A DNA stretch of 51,129 nucleotides, from positions 1 through 51,129 of the forward strand of contig JAHEXJ010000009.1 of NCBI GenBank assembly GCA_023252155.1. Direction: 5' to 3'. Positions within the stretch are counted from its first letter, which is position 1, and each line of letters begins with the position of its first letter. Of this stretch, positions 17,280 to 28,300 are shown in pieces. Position numbers and translations under genes: made by a program. The DNA comes from Actinomycetes bacterium (lineage in GTDB: Bacteria > Actinomycetota > Actinomycetes > Nanopelagicales > Nanopelagicaceae). Under the pieces are notes generated by a model. It was not told the origin of the DNA and searched no databases. It was given only the letters and a program-made list of their open reading frames with translations.

Positions 17280-19205
17280 CTAGGTCAGAGAGTACGGATC
17301 AATCCTTATCGCGAACAAAGGCTTCCGTGAGATCGATCGGCGCCGTTGCAATTCGTGGACAAAGTCCACTAGGGAAGCAGCGGTCGCTACTGGCGCAGAG
17401 AGTGTGATTCTAGATATCCCCTGCTTTTTTTCGTGCGGACCAGCGATTCGAACTTCCAATCCGATCCTTCCTTCGTCTTTAGCTTGCAAAAGACCGGCAT
17501 GAATTCTCGTCGCTTCGCTGGTTTCGGTATCGATGCAGACGAAACGAAAATACGGTGGGAAATTCATCTCCTGCCGTTCAGCAAGTTCTTTACGTGCCAA
17601 CGGAGTTGAATCCCATCGAGTCAATGCATGGACTATCGGATGCATAGGCGTGAAGGCTACAAAAATCGGGGCAGTCTGCCTGGCCATTGCTGCACTTTGG
17701 AAAAATATCTCGCGCGAGCTTTCGGTCGAGCGTAATTCGCTGTGGCCAAAAAAACGAAGACCTTCAAGCAGAGCAACTGCCGCGTAGCCTTCCGGGTTCT
17801 TAGGTTGAGCGCCTGGGGTTGATATGACTAGCGATGGAATAGAGGCAACCTCGTCAACGATGTGTTCACCCGAGGAATTTATGACAGGAAGATTTGGAAA
17901 GGCCCTGCCGATCTCTTCGGCAAAACGATCAATCCCTCGAGCGACAAGATAGATCTCGCCGGACTGGCACCATGTGCATTTCCAATCTTTGAATTCTCGT
18001 CCGCACAGTACGCAACGCGGATTCTCTCCGGCGCCGGTTAACTCCAACCTTCCGCCGCAATCGCACAGTGCAACGTTCCTGCATTTATTGCATAAAACTG
18101 AGTTCCCATATCCTTTCCGGGGCACCAGAAATAGCACTGGCCCAATCTTCAATGCTTTTCGAATAATGGAAAATGCCCCAGATGGAATGAGCTCGTCCAT
18201 CGCTTGTGGTATCGCGACAACTTCCCTCATTACTTTAGAAGATATCGAGGAAAGCCATTTCGTCTCAATGAGTCGGGCTGCTTCGAGTGAGGGCGAGTAC
18301 CCCGTCAAGATAATGTTGGTTTTGAATTCACTAGCCCTAATCAGAGCCACATCGCGAGCATTCCAGCCAGGAGTTCTGGCTTCGTGAAGCAACTCCGAAG
18401 ACTCTCCACAGACGATGATGGTGGCATTTGCTCGCAAGGGAGTAAAAACTGCCCCTCGCAAACCCAGGGCAACGTCGACTTGGCCCGTCGCGACCTTGAG
18501 AAAATTTCGATATCGCTGGCTTCGAGTCAGGTGACCATCGAGACGGACCATGTTGGATTCTGGAACGAAGGAGCGCAATTCCTCTTCAATCGAGGTGAGC
18601 TCTCTGTCATCCGGGACAATCAGTAATACCTGACCCATTTTGGATCGCTGCGCGACAAGGGCCGCAAGTAATTTCTGTCGAGAGATGGATGCAGGCAGAG
18701 CCCAATACAGTCGCACATACTCTTGCGTGAGCGCTCTTGCATTCAATGGCGGCGCTTCGTCTAGTAATTGCGAATCTTCTCGCGCAGAGAAATCCTCCTT
18801 GTCTACTGAAACCAACCGAGGTGGTATGGCGCTGCGAATGATGTCGTACGGCGCACCCGCCCATCGCCGAGAAACGAGACGGATGAGCTCAATCGTTTCG
18901 CTCGTAGCTACGGAATGTGGAGAAAGTATTTGGAGAATCTGCTTGAGCTTGCCACTATTTGGCGAACCCGCAATTCGCTCGATGACGATTCCCTCTTGGC
19001 GCGAGCTGCCGAATTCGACTTCAACGCGAACACCGACTTGTGCGATTTCCGAAAATTCTTCGGGCACCCAGTAATCAAACGGAGTATCCAAATGAAAGAC
19101 ACCCGTATCAACCCACACTCGCGCTATCGGAAGTTCGCTGGCTACATTCTTCTTCTCCGGCGCCCCGATTTGCGTCTTAAGTTTTAATGGTCGTGGTGTG
19201 ACCAC
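17280..19205 (-). CDS. priA: Primosomal protein N' (PriA-like), without recognisable helicase motifs
   Basis: A 641-residue PriA homologue expected to act in replication restart. The N-terminal 3'-DNA-binding domain is visible (about 27-105). The central zinc-binding cysteines are present as C-N-K-C, C-D-C, C-V-L-C and C-T-W-C. The Walker A G-x-T-G-S-G-K-T and DEAH-type Walker B motifs of helicase-active PriA are absent, as in other actinobacterial PriA proteins, so it probably lacks helicase activity. It sits between metK (9 bases) and def (16 bases), the usual actinobacterial order. Confidence 0.9.
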   Translation of the reverse strand: MVTPRPLKLKTQIGAPEKKNVASELPIARVWVDTGVFHLDTPFDYWVPEEFSEIAQVGVRVEVEFGSSRQEGIVIERIAGSPNSGKLKQILQILSPHSVATSETIELIRLVSRRWAGAPYDIIRSAIPPRLVSVDKEDFSAREDSQLLDEAPPLNARALTQEYVRLYWALPASISRQKLLAALVAQRSKMGQVLLIVPDDRELTSIEEELRSFVPESNMVRLDGHLTRSQRYRNFLKVATGQVDVALGLRGAVFTPLRANATIIVCGESSELLHEARTPGWNARDVALIRASEFKTNIILTGYSPSLEAARLIETKWLSSISSKVMREVVAIPQAMDELIPSGAFSIIRKALKIGPVLFLVPRKGYGNSVLCNKCRNVALCDCGGRLELTGAGENPRCVLCGREFKDWKCTWCQSGEIYLVARGIDRFAEEIGRAFPNLPVINSSGEHIVDEVASIPSLVISTPGAQPKNPEGYAAVALLEGLRFFGHSELRSTESSREIFFQSAAMARQTAPIFVAFTPMHPIVHALTRWDSTPLARKELAERQEMNFPPYFRFVCIDTETSEATRIHAGLLQAKDEGRIGLEVRIAGPHEKKQGISRITLSAPVATAASLVDFVHELQRRRSISRKPLFAIRIDPYSLT

Positions 19206-19214
19206 CGAGTTTGA

Positions 19215-20405
19215 TTACTGAACAGCAGCGCGCAGTGCATCCACGCGATTAGTTTTTTCCCATGTGAACTCCGGCAACTCGCGACCAAAATGCCCGTAGG
19301 CACTCGTGAGCGCGTAGATCGGGCGAAGGAGATCTAAATCGCGGATGATCGCAGCCGGTCGCAGATCAAAGGTAGATTGCACAGCATTTTGAATTCTTTC
19401 CACCGGAACAGTCTCGGTGCCAAAAGTCTCGACGAATAGACCAACGGGTTGCGCCGTTCCGATTGCATAAGCGACCTGAACTTCACAGCGACGCGCCAAG
19501 CCAGCCGCGACAACGTTCTTGGCAACCCAACGCATCGCATATGCGCCCGAACGATCAACTTTTGAAGGATCTTTTCCGCTAAATGCTCCACCACCATGGC
19601 GGGCCATTCCGCCATACGTGTCAACAATGATCTTACGTCCTGTTAAGCCAGCATCTCCCATTGGACCGCCAATGACGAAGCGTCCGGTCGGATTAATTAG
19701 GACTCGAAGATCTTTGCGAGAGAGTTCAACCTCTTCAAGAATTGGGTCGATAACTTGGGAGATGATGTCTCTAGTTAACTTTCCTGCGACGTCAACGTCG
19801 GGCGAATGCTGACTGGAAATAACGACCGTGTTGAGCGCAACTGCTCGATCGCCTTGGTACTCAATGGTGACTTGGGTCTTTCCGTCAGGGCGTAAGAAAG
19901 ATAATTCACCGCTCTTCCGAACGAGGGAAAGCTGTTGAGCCAACTTGTGCGCCAGTGATATTGGCAAGGGCATGAGTTCCTTGGTGTCATCGCATGCATA
20001 GCCGAACATGAGGCCTTGGTCTCCAGCGCCTTGCAAATCCAAAGGATCAACTGATGATGAAACTCGGTTTTCGATTGCGTCGTCTACGCCCTGGGCAATA
20101 TCTTGGGATTGCTGTCCGATTGAAATCGAGACTCCACAAGTATTACCGTCGAAACCTTTTTCCGAGGAGTCGTAACCAATTCCTAAGACCGTATCGCGAA
20201 CAATGCCCATCACATCGGCATATCCATCGGTCGTAACTTCACCCGCGACGTGGACCTGGCCAGTCGTTATAAGCGTCTCTACTGCAACCCTGCTCTTCGG
20301 ATCTTGCTTGAGAAGCGAATCCAAAATTGCATCGGAAATTTGGTCGGCAATCTTGTCAGGGTGGCCCTCGGTCACTGACTCTGAAGTAAATAAGCGCTTA
20401 GACAT
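19215..20405 (-). CDS. metK: S-adenosylmethionine synthetase
   Basis: Makes SAM from methionine and ATP. The 396-residue protein shows the E-G-H-P-D-K metal/ATP motif near residue 14, [12 protein letters not shown], and the phosphate loop [16 protein letters not shown]. Full length with no missing motif. The ATG overlaps the end of coaBC by 8 bases. No SAM riboswitch precedes it, so control is probably through the shared transcript. Confidence 0.98.
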   Translation of the reverse strand: MSKRLFTSESVTEGHPDKIADQISDAILDSLLKQDPKSRVAVETLITTGQVHVAGEVTTDGYADVMGIVRDTVLGIGYDSSEKGFDGNTCGVSISIGQQSQDIAQGVDDAIENRVSSSVDPLDLQGAGDQGLMFGYACDDTKELMPLPISLAHKLAQQLSLVRKSGELSFLRPDGKTQVTIEYQGDRAVALNTVVISSQHSPDVDVAGKLTRDIISQVIDPILEEVELSRKDLRVLINPTGRFVIGGPMGDAGLTGRKIIVDTYGGMARHGGGAFSGKDPSKVDRSGAYAMRWVAKNVVAAGLARRCEVQVAYAIGTAQPVGLFVETFGTETVPVERIQNAVQSTFDLRPAAIIRDLDLLRPIYALTSAYGHFGRELPEFTWEKTNRVDALRAAVQ

Positions 20406-21597
20406 TGGGCAAACTTAGCCTAAAACTGACCTGATCGAGTAATACGTTTGCGAGCGTGTCCTTGCTGGCCTCAGAAACGATAATCTCCGTTCCATCCTTT
20501 GAGAGGATAGTCCCCCGAGTCTGGTCGCTACCGAATATCGCGCCTCCCGATACATCATTGACATAGAGCACATCCACATTCTTCGACTTCAACTTCTTGG
20601 CCGCGTTCTCGATATGAGCCTGGGTCTCGGCGGCAAATCCGACCAAGATTTGGGAATTCTTCTTCAGTGTAGAAAGCATTGCCAATAGGTCTGGATTGGA
20701 TACAAGCTCGATGCTTTCCAGATGATCCTTCTTAATCTTTTCAACACTTATCTGAACCGGTTTTGCATCTGCAACCGCCGCGCACATAATCAATGCATCG
20801 CACTCTGGAAATTTCTCCGCGAGCACATCACCCATCTCCGATGTCGTTTCGACCTTGGTGATCTCGACTCCCTCAATATCTGGCAGTTCACAATTTGCGG
20901 CGATCAGTTGAACCTGTGCGCCTCTGACCACCGCAGCCCGGGCAATTGCGTAGCCTTGTTTGCCCGAAGATCGATTGCCTATAAAACGAACTGGATCGAT
21001 CGGCTCTCTTGTTCCACCGGCGGTGACAAGGATCCTGCGACCGAGCAGATCGGCGTTCCAACCTGCGATCTCTTGAAATTGTTCAAGGATCTTTGATGTT
21101 TCTGGAAACCTTCCTTGACCAACATCGGCTCCTGTAAGGCGTCCGACTTCGGGTTCCATGACGATGAAACCACGGGACCTTAAAATCTCAACGTTCGCCA
21201 CAGTCGATGCGTTAAGCCACATCTGAGGGTGCATTGCAGGCACGACTAATTTTGGCGCACCGCTTGCTAATACGACGTTAGTAAGCAGATCATCCGCGCG
21301 ACCCTGAGCAATCCTTGCAATGAGGTCGGCCGTCGCAGGCGCGACGATGATGTAGTCAGCCTTTGATGCCAAATGGATATGCGCTACCGATGCCACGTCC
21401 TGCCAGACTTCGGTGAGCACTGGTCTTCCCGATAAGGCTTCCCATGTGGTCGATCCAACAAAGTTAAGCGAAGCAGGGGTTGGAACAACAGTTACGAGAT
21501 AGCCATGGTCCTTGAGTCGTCTCAGTAAGTCACACGACTTATACGCCGCGATTCCTCCGCCAATACCGAGAATGATTTCTCGGCCCGAGGCAGACAT
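20398..21597 (-). CDS. coaBC: Bifunctional phosphopantothenoylcysteine decarboxylase / phosphopantothenate-cysteine ligase
   Basis: Performs two consecutive CoA synthesis steps. The N-terminal FMN-dependent decarboxylase (about 1-185) has [10 protein letters not shown], the active-site His in V-A-H-I-H-L-A, and P-A-M-H-P-Q-M-W in the actinobacterial form of the PAMNxxMW clamp. The C-terminal ligase (about 190-399) has [22 protein letters not shown] and A-A-V-A-D. It lies 17 bases after rpoZ and overlaps metK by 8 bases. Confidence 0.97.
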   Translation of the reverse strand: MSASGREIILGIGGGIAAYKSCDLLRRLKDHGYLVTVVPTPASLNFVGSTTWEALSGRPVLTEVWQDVASVAHIHLASKADYIIVAPATADLIARIAQGRADDLLTNVVLASGAPKLVVPAMHPQMWLNASTVANVEILRSRGFIVMEPEVGRLTGADVGQGRFPETSKILEQFQEIAGWNADLLGRRILVTAGGTREPIDPVRFIGNRSSGKQGYAIARAAVVRGAQVQLIAANCELPDIEGVEITKVETTSEMGDVLAEKFPECDALIMCAAVADAKPVQISVEKIKKDHLESIELVSNPDLLAMLSTLKKNSQILVGFAAETQAHIENAAKKLKSKNVDVLYVNDVSGGAIFGSDQTRGTILSKDGTEIIVSEASKDTLANVLLDQVSFRLSLPNV

Positions 21598-21614
21598 TGC
21601 TGGCGATCTTTAAA

Positions 21615-21863
21615 TTAAGCGGTTGGTTCGAGATTCTCGATCGTCAAAAGACCCTCGTTGATTTCGCGCAGGGCAATCGACAATGGCTTCTCGTGAACAT
21701 GTGTCTCGACGAGTGGTCCTACGTATTCCAGGAGACCTTCGCCCAATTGAGAGTAATACGCATTGATCTGGCGGGCACGCTTGGCCGCATAAAGGACGAG
21801 GCTGTACTTGGAGCCGCTCTTGTCCAAAAGTTCGTCAATCGGTGGATTTGTAATGCCGTCCAT
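21615..21863 (-). CDS. rpoZ: RNA polymerase omega subunit
   Basis: Small (82-residue) subunit that helps assemble the beta' subunit. It shows [27 protein letters not shown] and the actinobacterial C-terminal part with [10 protein letters not shown]. An AAGGGG ribosome site lies 7 bases upstream. It is located between the mihF-gmk fusion and coaBC, the conserved gmk-rpoZ-coaBC-metK order. Confidence 0.96.
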   Translation of the reverse strand: MDGITNPPIDELLDKSGSKYSLVLYAAKRARQINAYYSQLGEGLLEYVGPLVETHVHEKPLSIALREINEGLLTIENLEPTA

Positions 21864-21896
21864 TAAAGCCCCTTAGATGATTGTTAAACGCCCAGA

Positions 21897-22763
21897 TCAG
21901 GTGGCTAAGGATACCAGTGCCTTGACTACCTTCTCGACGCGGTCATTTACAAGGATTACGTCGAATTCCTTGGCCGCGGCTAGTTCATCGGCAGCCAATT
22001 CGAGCCTGTGGGCTCGACGTTCGGGAGTATCAGAGCCTCGTCCTTCCAATCTGGAAACCAGATCTTCCCAACTGGGGGGTTCGAGGAAGACAAGGATTGC
22101 TTCTTTACTGTGAGTGCGCACCTGACGCGCACCCTCTATGTCAATTTCTAGCAGAACATTCTTGCCTTCAGAGAGCGCTTTCTCCACACCTTCTCGAGGC
22201 GTTCCGTAACGAGCGCCGGCAAATTGAGCCCATTCCAGGAAATCATCTTTCGAAATTCTGTTTTCGAATTCTTCTTCGGTGAGAAAAAAGTAATCTTCGC
22301 CGTCTTTTTCATTGTTGCGCGGACGGCGGGTTGTCGCTGAAACACTCACCCAGAAATTATCACTTGCTGCACGCAATCTTGATGCAACTGTGCTTTTGCC
22401 AACTCCCCCAGGGCCCGAAAGGACCAATAATCTGCCGCGATGATTGATGGGCTTGAACTCGGAAATCAACTCGGCACGTTGATGAATTCCAAGTCCTTGG
22501 ATTCTTCGTGGGGAAGATATGGCAAGCCGTTCCATAATTGCCGCGGCACGAATCTTGCCGACACCAGGAAGGGATTCCAGGAGCTCGCTTACACGCATTT
22601 TTGCGATCGGGTCATCAGTCTTCGCGAGTATCAAAACATCGGAAATGCCCATCTGTCCGGTCTTCACCTTGGCCTTTATCTCTGCCCGAGCCCTACGAGA
22701 ATTCGCCGCCTTAATCAAAGCCTGCGCGCGTTGTTCGGGCGTCAAAGAGGGGGGAACGGGCAT
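21897..22763 (-). CDS. gmk: Fusion protein: mycobacterial-type integration host factor (mIHF) plus guanylate kinase
   Basis: One uninterrupted 288-residue frame joins two proteins usually encoded by adjacent genes. Residues 1-103 are an mIHF/sIHF DNA-binding protein, with L-T-P-E-Q-R-A-Q-A-L, the P-G-V-G-K-I-R-A DNA-contact motif at 66-73 and R-R-I-Q-G-L-G. Residues about 108-288 are guanylate kinase: P-loop G-P-G-G-V-G-K-S-T at 117-125, then S-A-T-T-R-R-P-R, D-Y-F-F-L, and L-L-E-I-D-I-E-G-A. The junction (22431-22457) has only a few linker residues and no ATG. mIHF compacts DNA; Gmk converts GMP to GDP. It lies between pyrF and rpoZ. Both halves look intact. Confidence 0.95.
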   Translation of the reverse strand: MPVPPSLTPEQRAQALIKAANSRRARAEIKAKVKTGQMGISDVLILAKTDDPIAKMRVSELLESLPGVGKIRAAAIMERLAISSPRRIQGLGIHQRAELISEFKPINHRGRLLVLSGPGGVGKSTVASRLRAASDNFWVSVSATTRRPRNNEKDGEDYFFLTEEEFENRISKDDFLEWAQFAGARYGTPREGVEKALSEGKNVLLEIDIEGARQVRTHSKEAILVFLEPPSWEDLVSRLEGRGSDTPERRAHRLELAADELAAAKEFDVILVNDRVEKVVKALVSLAT

Positions 22764-22790
22764 GGCGACAATCTACCTGTATCTTGGAAA

Positions 22791-23492
22791 TTAGATAAGT
22801 TCGGCCGCAATAGTGGCTGCGCGGGCTCGCAGTGCATCGAAACCGTCGGTCCATGCGCTCGTGATCGGTCGTCCTATCACTAGGTAATCCGCTCCTGCAG
22901 ATATTGCGCTTTTGGGGTCCATCGTTCGTTGCTGATCATCACTGCCCGAAGATGTGGGTCTCACACCGGGGGTAATGATTGAAATATCTGCCCCAACGGC
23001 GGTTCTAATGGAAGCTATCTCCAGCGGTGAGCAGACAATCGCCCTTGCTCCTGCCGATACTGCTAATTGAGCCAGCCGGACGGCTGAATCAAGCGGGCTG
23101 GATTCGAAGCCAATATCACTCAAATCCTTTGAGGTCAGTGAAGTAAGAATGGTCACGGCTGCAATGTTGATATCGGGTCCGGCGATAGCGGCGGCGGCGA
23201 CCATTGCCGAACCACCAGACGAATGGACCGTTAGAAAACGAGGCTTCAGAACAGCAACAGCGCGAGTCGCGCCAGCTACAGTGTTTGGAATATCGTGAAG
23301 TTTCAAATCCAGAAATAATTCGGCGTCAGTGAGATCGGCTATCTGTCGGACGCCTTCGCCGCCAAAGGCAGCGAAGAACTCAAGCCCCAATTTGAAACCA
23401 CAGACAGATTCTTGGGTGGCCTTAACCCACGACTTTGCTATGTCAAGGTCATCACAATCAATGGCAAGAAAAATTGGCGCTCTCCTGGTCAT
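22791..23492 (-). CDS. pyrF: Orotidine 5'-phosphate decarboxylase
   Basis: Converts OMP to UMP, the last step of the pathway encoded here. The 233-residue TIM barrel carries F-L-A-I-D-C-D near its start and the active-site motif D-L-K-L-H-D-I-P-N-T (Asp-Lys-Asp triad), which places it in the type 1 group. Many actinobacteria have a different, longer type 2 PyrF. C-terminal phosphate-binding V-I-G-R-P-I is present. It follows pyrD after 39 bases. Confidence 0.96.
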   Translation of the reverse strand: MTRRAPIFLAIDCDDLDIAKSWVKATQESVCGFKLGLEFFAAFGGEGVRQIADLTDAELFLDLKLHDIPNTVAGATRAVAVLKPRFLTVHSSGGSAMVAAAAIAGPDINIAAVTILTSLTSKDLSDIGFESSPLDSAVRLAQLAVSAGARAIVCSPLEIASIRTAVGADISIITPGVRPTSSGSDDQQRTMDPKSAISAGADYLVIGRPITSAWTDGFDALRARAATIAAELI

Positions 23493-23531
23493 TCCTGCCT
23501 TCTTTCCTAGTGGATTTCCTGGTTGGAGTGG

Positions 23532-24464
23532 TTATTCATTTCTGTGGGCAAATCCCACGGCATCGCGCAACGAGGCGAAGCCTTTGGCTGCAAGTAACTC
23601 TCGGAGTTCTTTCTGTACGTTAATAATGGTCACGGGATTGGAGAACGTTGCAGTCCCGACGCTGATTCCACTTGCGCCCGCGAGAATAAGTTCGAGGGCA
23701 TCTCGACCCGAGCGAACGCCCCCCATTCCCAGAATCGGAGTCTTCGGCAGGGATTGATGAACCTGATAAATATTGCGAACTGCGATTGGGCGGATTGCCG
23801 GACCTGACAATCCCCCAGTTTTGCCGGCAAGGTGCGGTCGCATTGTGTCCACGTTTATGACCATTCCAAGAACTGTGTTTATTAGCGAAAGCGCATCTGC
23901 ACCAGCATCTACAACCCCACGAGCAATTTCTGTAATGTCGGTGACGTCGGGAGAAAGTTTTACGATGATTGGTATATCTCCGCCAAGAGTCCGACGCACA
24001 CCGTCAACGACCGCACGAGAAGCGTTCGGATCGCATGCGAAAACGAGTCCACGATTCTCAACATTAGGACAAGAGATGTTGACTTCGATCGCCGAAATTC
24101 CGCCTACCGAGCGCAGACGACGAGCAAGAACTGAATACTCTTCGACATTCTCGCCCGCAATCGAAACAATCACTCTGGCGTTTTGCTCAAGCAACCACGG
24201 GATATCGTTTGCGAGAAAGGCATCGATGCCAGGTCCTTGAAGTCCAATGGAATTGAGCATCCCACTTGGCGTTTCGGCCATTCGCGGGGTTGGCCGACCC
24301 GGGCGAGCCTTGAGCATGATGGATTTAGTGACAACGGCCCCGATGGCATTTAGTGGAAAGAATTGAGAGAGCTCTTTGCCCGAGCTTGCACACCCACTGG
24401 CGGTGAACACTGGAGTAGGAAACCACGCCGGTCCTAAAGTAGTCGAAAAATCAAGTTCGCTCAT
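23532..24464 (-). CDS. pyrD: Dihydroorotate dehydrogenase, class 1B catalytic subunit
   Basis: Oxidises dihydroorotate to orotate with FMN and passes electrons to PyrK. The 310-residue barrel has N-I-S-C-P-N-V with the catalytic Cys that marks class 1 enzymes (class 2 uses Ser), plus V-K-L-S-P-D-V-T-D, A-L-S-L-I-N-T and G-M-G-G-V. ATG 24462-24464 is preferred: it begins at the family N-terminus 2 bases after the pyrK stop, with GGTGG upstream. A longer start at 24536 would overlap pyrK by about 70 bases. Confidence 0.95.
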   Translation of the reverse strand: MSELDFSTTLGPAWFPTPVFTASGCASSGKELSQFFPLNAIGAVVTKSIMLKARPGRPTPRMAETPSGMLNSIGLQGPGIDAFLANDIPWLLEQNARVIVSIAGENVEEYSVLARRLRSVGGISAIEVNISCPNVENRGLVFACDPNASRAVVDGVRRTLGGDIPIIVKLSPDVTDITEIARGVVDAGADALSLINTVLGMVINVDTMRPHLAGKTGGLSGPAIRPIAVRNIYQVHQSLPKTPILGMGGVRSGRDALELILAGASGISVGTATFSNPVTIINVQKELRELLAAKGFASLRDAVGFAHRNE

Positions 24465-24466
24465 CG

Positions 24467-25309
24467 CTACTTCGCCACCTTTCCGACCAATTCCCACTGA
24501 ACATTGGCCCCATCCATCACGGGGCCCTCGATGCATGATCGAAGCATCTTGGTCTCGCCCTCAGAATTCTCAACAGGCAGTACGCAGGTCATGCAAACCC
24601 CAATACCGCATGCCATTGATTCTTCAACCGCACATTGGTGGACCACCTCGGCCGCATTAGCAATCCTGGAAATCGCCGCGAGCATCGCCATTGGGCCGCA
24701 GGAGTAAATAACGTCAACAACGCCTTCCTGTATCAGTCCAGGAATTGGGTCGGTTACTTTCCCCGAGATTCCGGCGCTTCCATCTTCCGTATAGATCTTG
24801 AGCGAATTAACAGAACGTTTGCCTTCAATAGGTGCGTAAATCTTGGAAGCGGTACTTGCACCAAGAATCATGTCGACACGACATCCGCGCGACTTAAGCA
24901 CTTCGGCCAAGCCAAACAGCGGTGCCGATCCGTATCCCCCACCAACGAGAAGGGCCTGCGCGGGCGCAGTTGGAATTCCGAAAGCCGTACCGAGCGGGGC
25001 AATCACATCCAGGCTCGCACCTTCTGGTTGAGCGCATAACCAGCGGCTTCCCGATCCGTGCGGAGCAACAATCAACTCCATAGTTCCGTCGCCCTTGTCG
25101 CTGCGGTGAGAGATTCGGGAAATGGCGAAGGCTCTTCGCAAAATCATCGCCGAATTTTCTCCGCCAACGCTGATCGCTACGAAATTTCCAGGATGGGTGC
25201 TCTGAACAATATCGCCGACGCTTAAAAGAATTTGGTGGTACTGGCCGATTCGTTTATTCCCCACGACAGTGGCGGTGATGTGTTTCGCATGGCGATTTAT
25301 TGAACTCAT
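24467..25309 (-). CDS. pyrK: Dihydroorotate dehydrogenase electron transfer subunit
   Basis: Partner of class 1B PyrD; moves electrons through a 2Fe-2S cluster and FAD to NAD. The 280-residue protein has an FAD-binding barrel with R-R-A-F-A-I-S, an NAD-binding domain with [11 protein letters not shown], and the cluster cysteines C-G-I-G-V-C-M-T-C plus a later Cys in R-S-C-I-E-G-P. ATG 25307-25309 overlaps the carB stop (ATGA). A start 15 bases further upstream is also possible. Gene order carB-pyrK-pyrD supports the complex. Confidence 0.96.
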   Translation of the reverse strand: MSSINRHAKHITATVVGNKRIGQYHQILLSVGDIVQSTHPGNFVAISVGGENSAMILRRAFAISRISHRSDKGDGTMELIVAPHGSGSRWLCAQPEGASLDVIAPLGTAFGIPTAPAQALLVGGGYGSAPLFGLAEVLKSRGCRVDMILGASTASKIYAPIEGKRSVNSLKIYTEDGSAGISGKVTDPIPGLIQEGVVDVIYSCGPMAMLAAISRIANAAEVVHQCAVEESMACGIGVCMTCVLPVENSEGETKMLRSCIEGPVMDGANVQWELVGKVAK

Positions 25310-28300
25310 GCCTGCGCCAACCACTCCTGCAATGGCCTTACGCTAAATTCGCCTCGTTGCAGCGAGGCAATTCCTGCAACTGCCGCATTGAATCCAGCGG
25401 TTGTAGTTATACACGGAATGGATCGCTGAACGGCAGCGGTGCGAATCAACCAACCATCTTGACGCGTTCCGCGACCCACCGGCGTATTGATAACGAGGTC
25501 AATACTTCCTGAGGCAATGAGATCAACTGCGGTTCTTTCGCCAAAAAGACCTGGACCTTCAGAATTCTTGCGAACGGTGGTCGTTTTGATTCCGTGTTCA
25601 GCCAAATACGCGGCCGTGCCCGCCGTTGCGATCAGTCCAAAACCCATCTCTGACAGTGCGCGCGCAGGATCGACACCCGATGCCTTGTCCTTGCCGGCAA
25701 GAGAAATAAATACTTGACCAGATTTAGGCAAAGGGCCAAAAGCGGCAATCTGGCTCTTGGAGTAACTCTCACCAAAGGTATGGGCGATCCCCATAACTTC
25801 GCCAGTCGAACGCATCTCCGGTCCCAGAACAGCGTCGACTCCGCGACCATCCGTTCGTCGGAATCGATTCCAGGGAAGGACGGCTTCTTTTACGGAAACG
25901 CCTTTGGCTTTGCCATCTCCCTCGGCCGGGAGAAGGCCCTCTTCCCTAAGTTCAGCAATCGATGAACCCAATGCAATACGCGCTGCCGCCTTTGCAAGCG
26001 GAACTCCCGTTGCCTTGCTAACAAAGGGAACAGTACGAGAGGCACGTGGATTTGCTTCGAGAACATAGAGGACGCGATCTGCCATCGCGAATTGAATATT
26101 GATCAAACCACTGACTCCGACGCCTCTGGCAATCTTCTCTGTGGCTTCGCGAATATCGACATGTTGTTCAGCCGATAATGTCATTGAAGGGATAACGCAA
26201 GCGCTGTCGCCTGAATGAATTCCTGCTTCTTCGATGTGTTCCATGACCCCACCCAAGAAGAGCTCGTGCCCATCAAAAAGTGCATCCACATCGATTTCAA
26301 TCGCTGAATCCAGGAAGCGGTCAACGAGAACTGGATGGTCCGGGGTGATGTCTGTGGCCCGAGTAATAAAGCCGCCCAAAGATGCGTCATCGTAAACAAT
26401 TTCCATTCCGCGCCCGCCGAGAACAAAAGATGGGCGAACAAGTACGGGGTATCCGATGCGATGAGCGATCTCCAGCGCTTCCTGATGCGATGCGGCCATA
26501 CCGAAAGATGGCGCAACCAATCCCTGCTCTTTGAGCACTAATCCGAATGCACCGCGTTCTTCAGCAAGGTTGATCGCTTCAGGGCTCGTGCCCAAAATCG
26601 TCACACCCGCTGCCTTCAAGGCCGCCGCCAGACCAAGCGGAGTCTGACCACCCAGTTGGGTTATGACGCCCATAACAGGTCCTGCCTGCATCTCTGCATA
26701 AACAACCTCGAGCACATCTTCAAGAGTCAACGGCTCGAAATAGAGGCGATCGCTTGTGTCGTAGTCGGTTGAAACCGTTTCTGGGTTGCAGTTGACCATG
26801 ATCGTTTCATAATTGCGGTCGTGCAATTCAAATGATGCGTGGACGCACGAATAATCGAACTCAATTCCTTGGCCGATTCGATTTGGCCCGCTTCCCAAAA
26901 TAATGACCGCTGGCTTGATACGTGGGCGAACTTCAGTCTCTTCTTCGTAGCTTGAGTAGTGATATGGCGTAAAAGCTTCGAATTCCGCGGCGCAGGTATC
27001 TACGGTCTTATAGACAGGTCGGATATTGAGATGGTGGCGCTGCCTTCTAACATCTTCTTCAGAAACGCCACGCAAACTTGCAATCTGAATATCTGAAAAA
27101 CCCATCTGCTTTGCCGACTTGAGCAAATCTTCGGTAAGTTCACCTGGAGCGGCAATTTCGACCGCATGAGCATTTATTGCGCAAATTTGGTTGAGATACC
27201 AACGATCAATCTTTGTAGCCGCGTACACCTCTTCGATCGTCGCGCCGAGCCATAGCGCCTGTTGCACCTCTTTGAGTCGATACTCGGTCGGAATCTGCAT
27301 CGACGCGAGAAGGGCACGTTTCACACTTTCGGATTTGTCACTCGGCCACGTGAAAGGCGCCTCTTTCCGCTCGAGAGATCGGAGCGCCTTTTGAAGCGCC
27401 TCGGCAAATGAGCGTCCAATTGCCATCGCCTCTCCGACGCTCTTCATTGTCGTGGTCAAACGAGGATCCGCGTCCGGGAACTTCTCGAATGCGAAGCGCG
27501 GCACCTTTACGACTACATAATCCAATGTCGGTTCGAAGGATGCTGGGGTCACCTTTGTGATGTCATTTTGAATCTCGTTGAGCGTGTATCCAATTGCCAA
27601 CTTGGTGGCGATCTTCGCAATTGGAAAGCCCGTTGCTTTCGAAGCAAGGGCACTTGAACGCGAGACACGAGGGTTCATCTCAATCACAATGATTCGCCCC
27701 GTGTCCGGGTTGACGGCGAACTGGATATTGCATCCGCCCGTATCGACGCCGACTTCTCGGATGATCTTTAGCGAGAGATCTCGAAGCCTCTGATATTCAA
27801 CGTCTGTCAACGTCATCGCGGGCGCTACCGTTATCGAATCGCCAGTATGAACTCCCATCGGGTCGACGTTTTCGATACCGCATACGATCACAACGTTGTC
27901 GCTGTGGTCGCGCATGACTTCAAGTTCAAATTCCTTCCAACCCAAGATTGACTCTTCTAGCAATACTTCAGATGTCGGACTGTGACGCAAGCCCGCTCCA
28001 GCGATTTGCTGCAACTGCAATGAGTCAAATGCAATCCCCGAACCAAGACCGCCCATCGTGAAAGATGGACGCACGACAACTGGATATTTAAGGAGCTCAG
28101 CGGCTGTCAAACAATCTTCCAGCGTGTGGCAAATTATTGACTGGGCCGACTCTCCTCCAACCTTTTCGACGATGTCGCGGAAGAGCTCGCGATTTTCTCC
28201 GCGCTGAATAGCATCTACATCGGCACCAATAAGACGGACTCCAAATCTCTGTAAAGTGCCTCGCTCATACAAAGACATGGCGGCGTTCAGCGCCGTTTGA

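Noticed and set aside
21600-21620. Possible SAM riboswitch for metK
   Set aside because: metK overlaps coaBC, and no SAM aptamer elements are visible upstream of coaBC or rpoZ.
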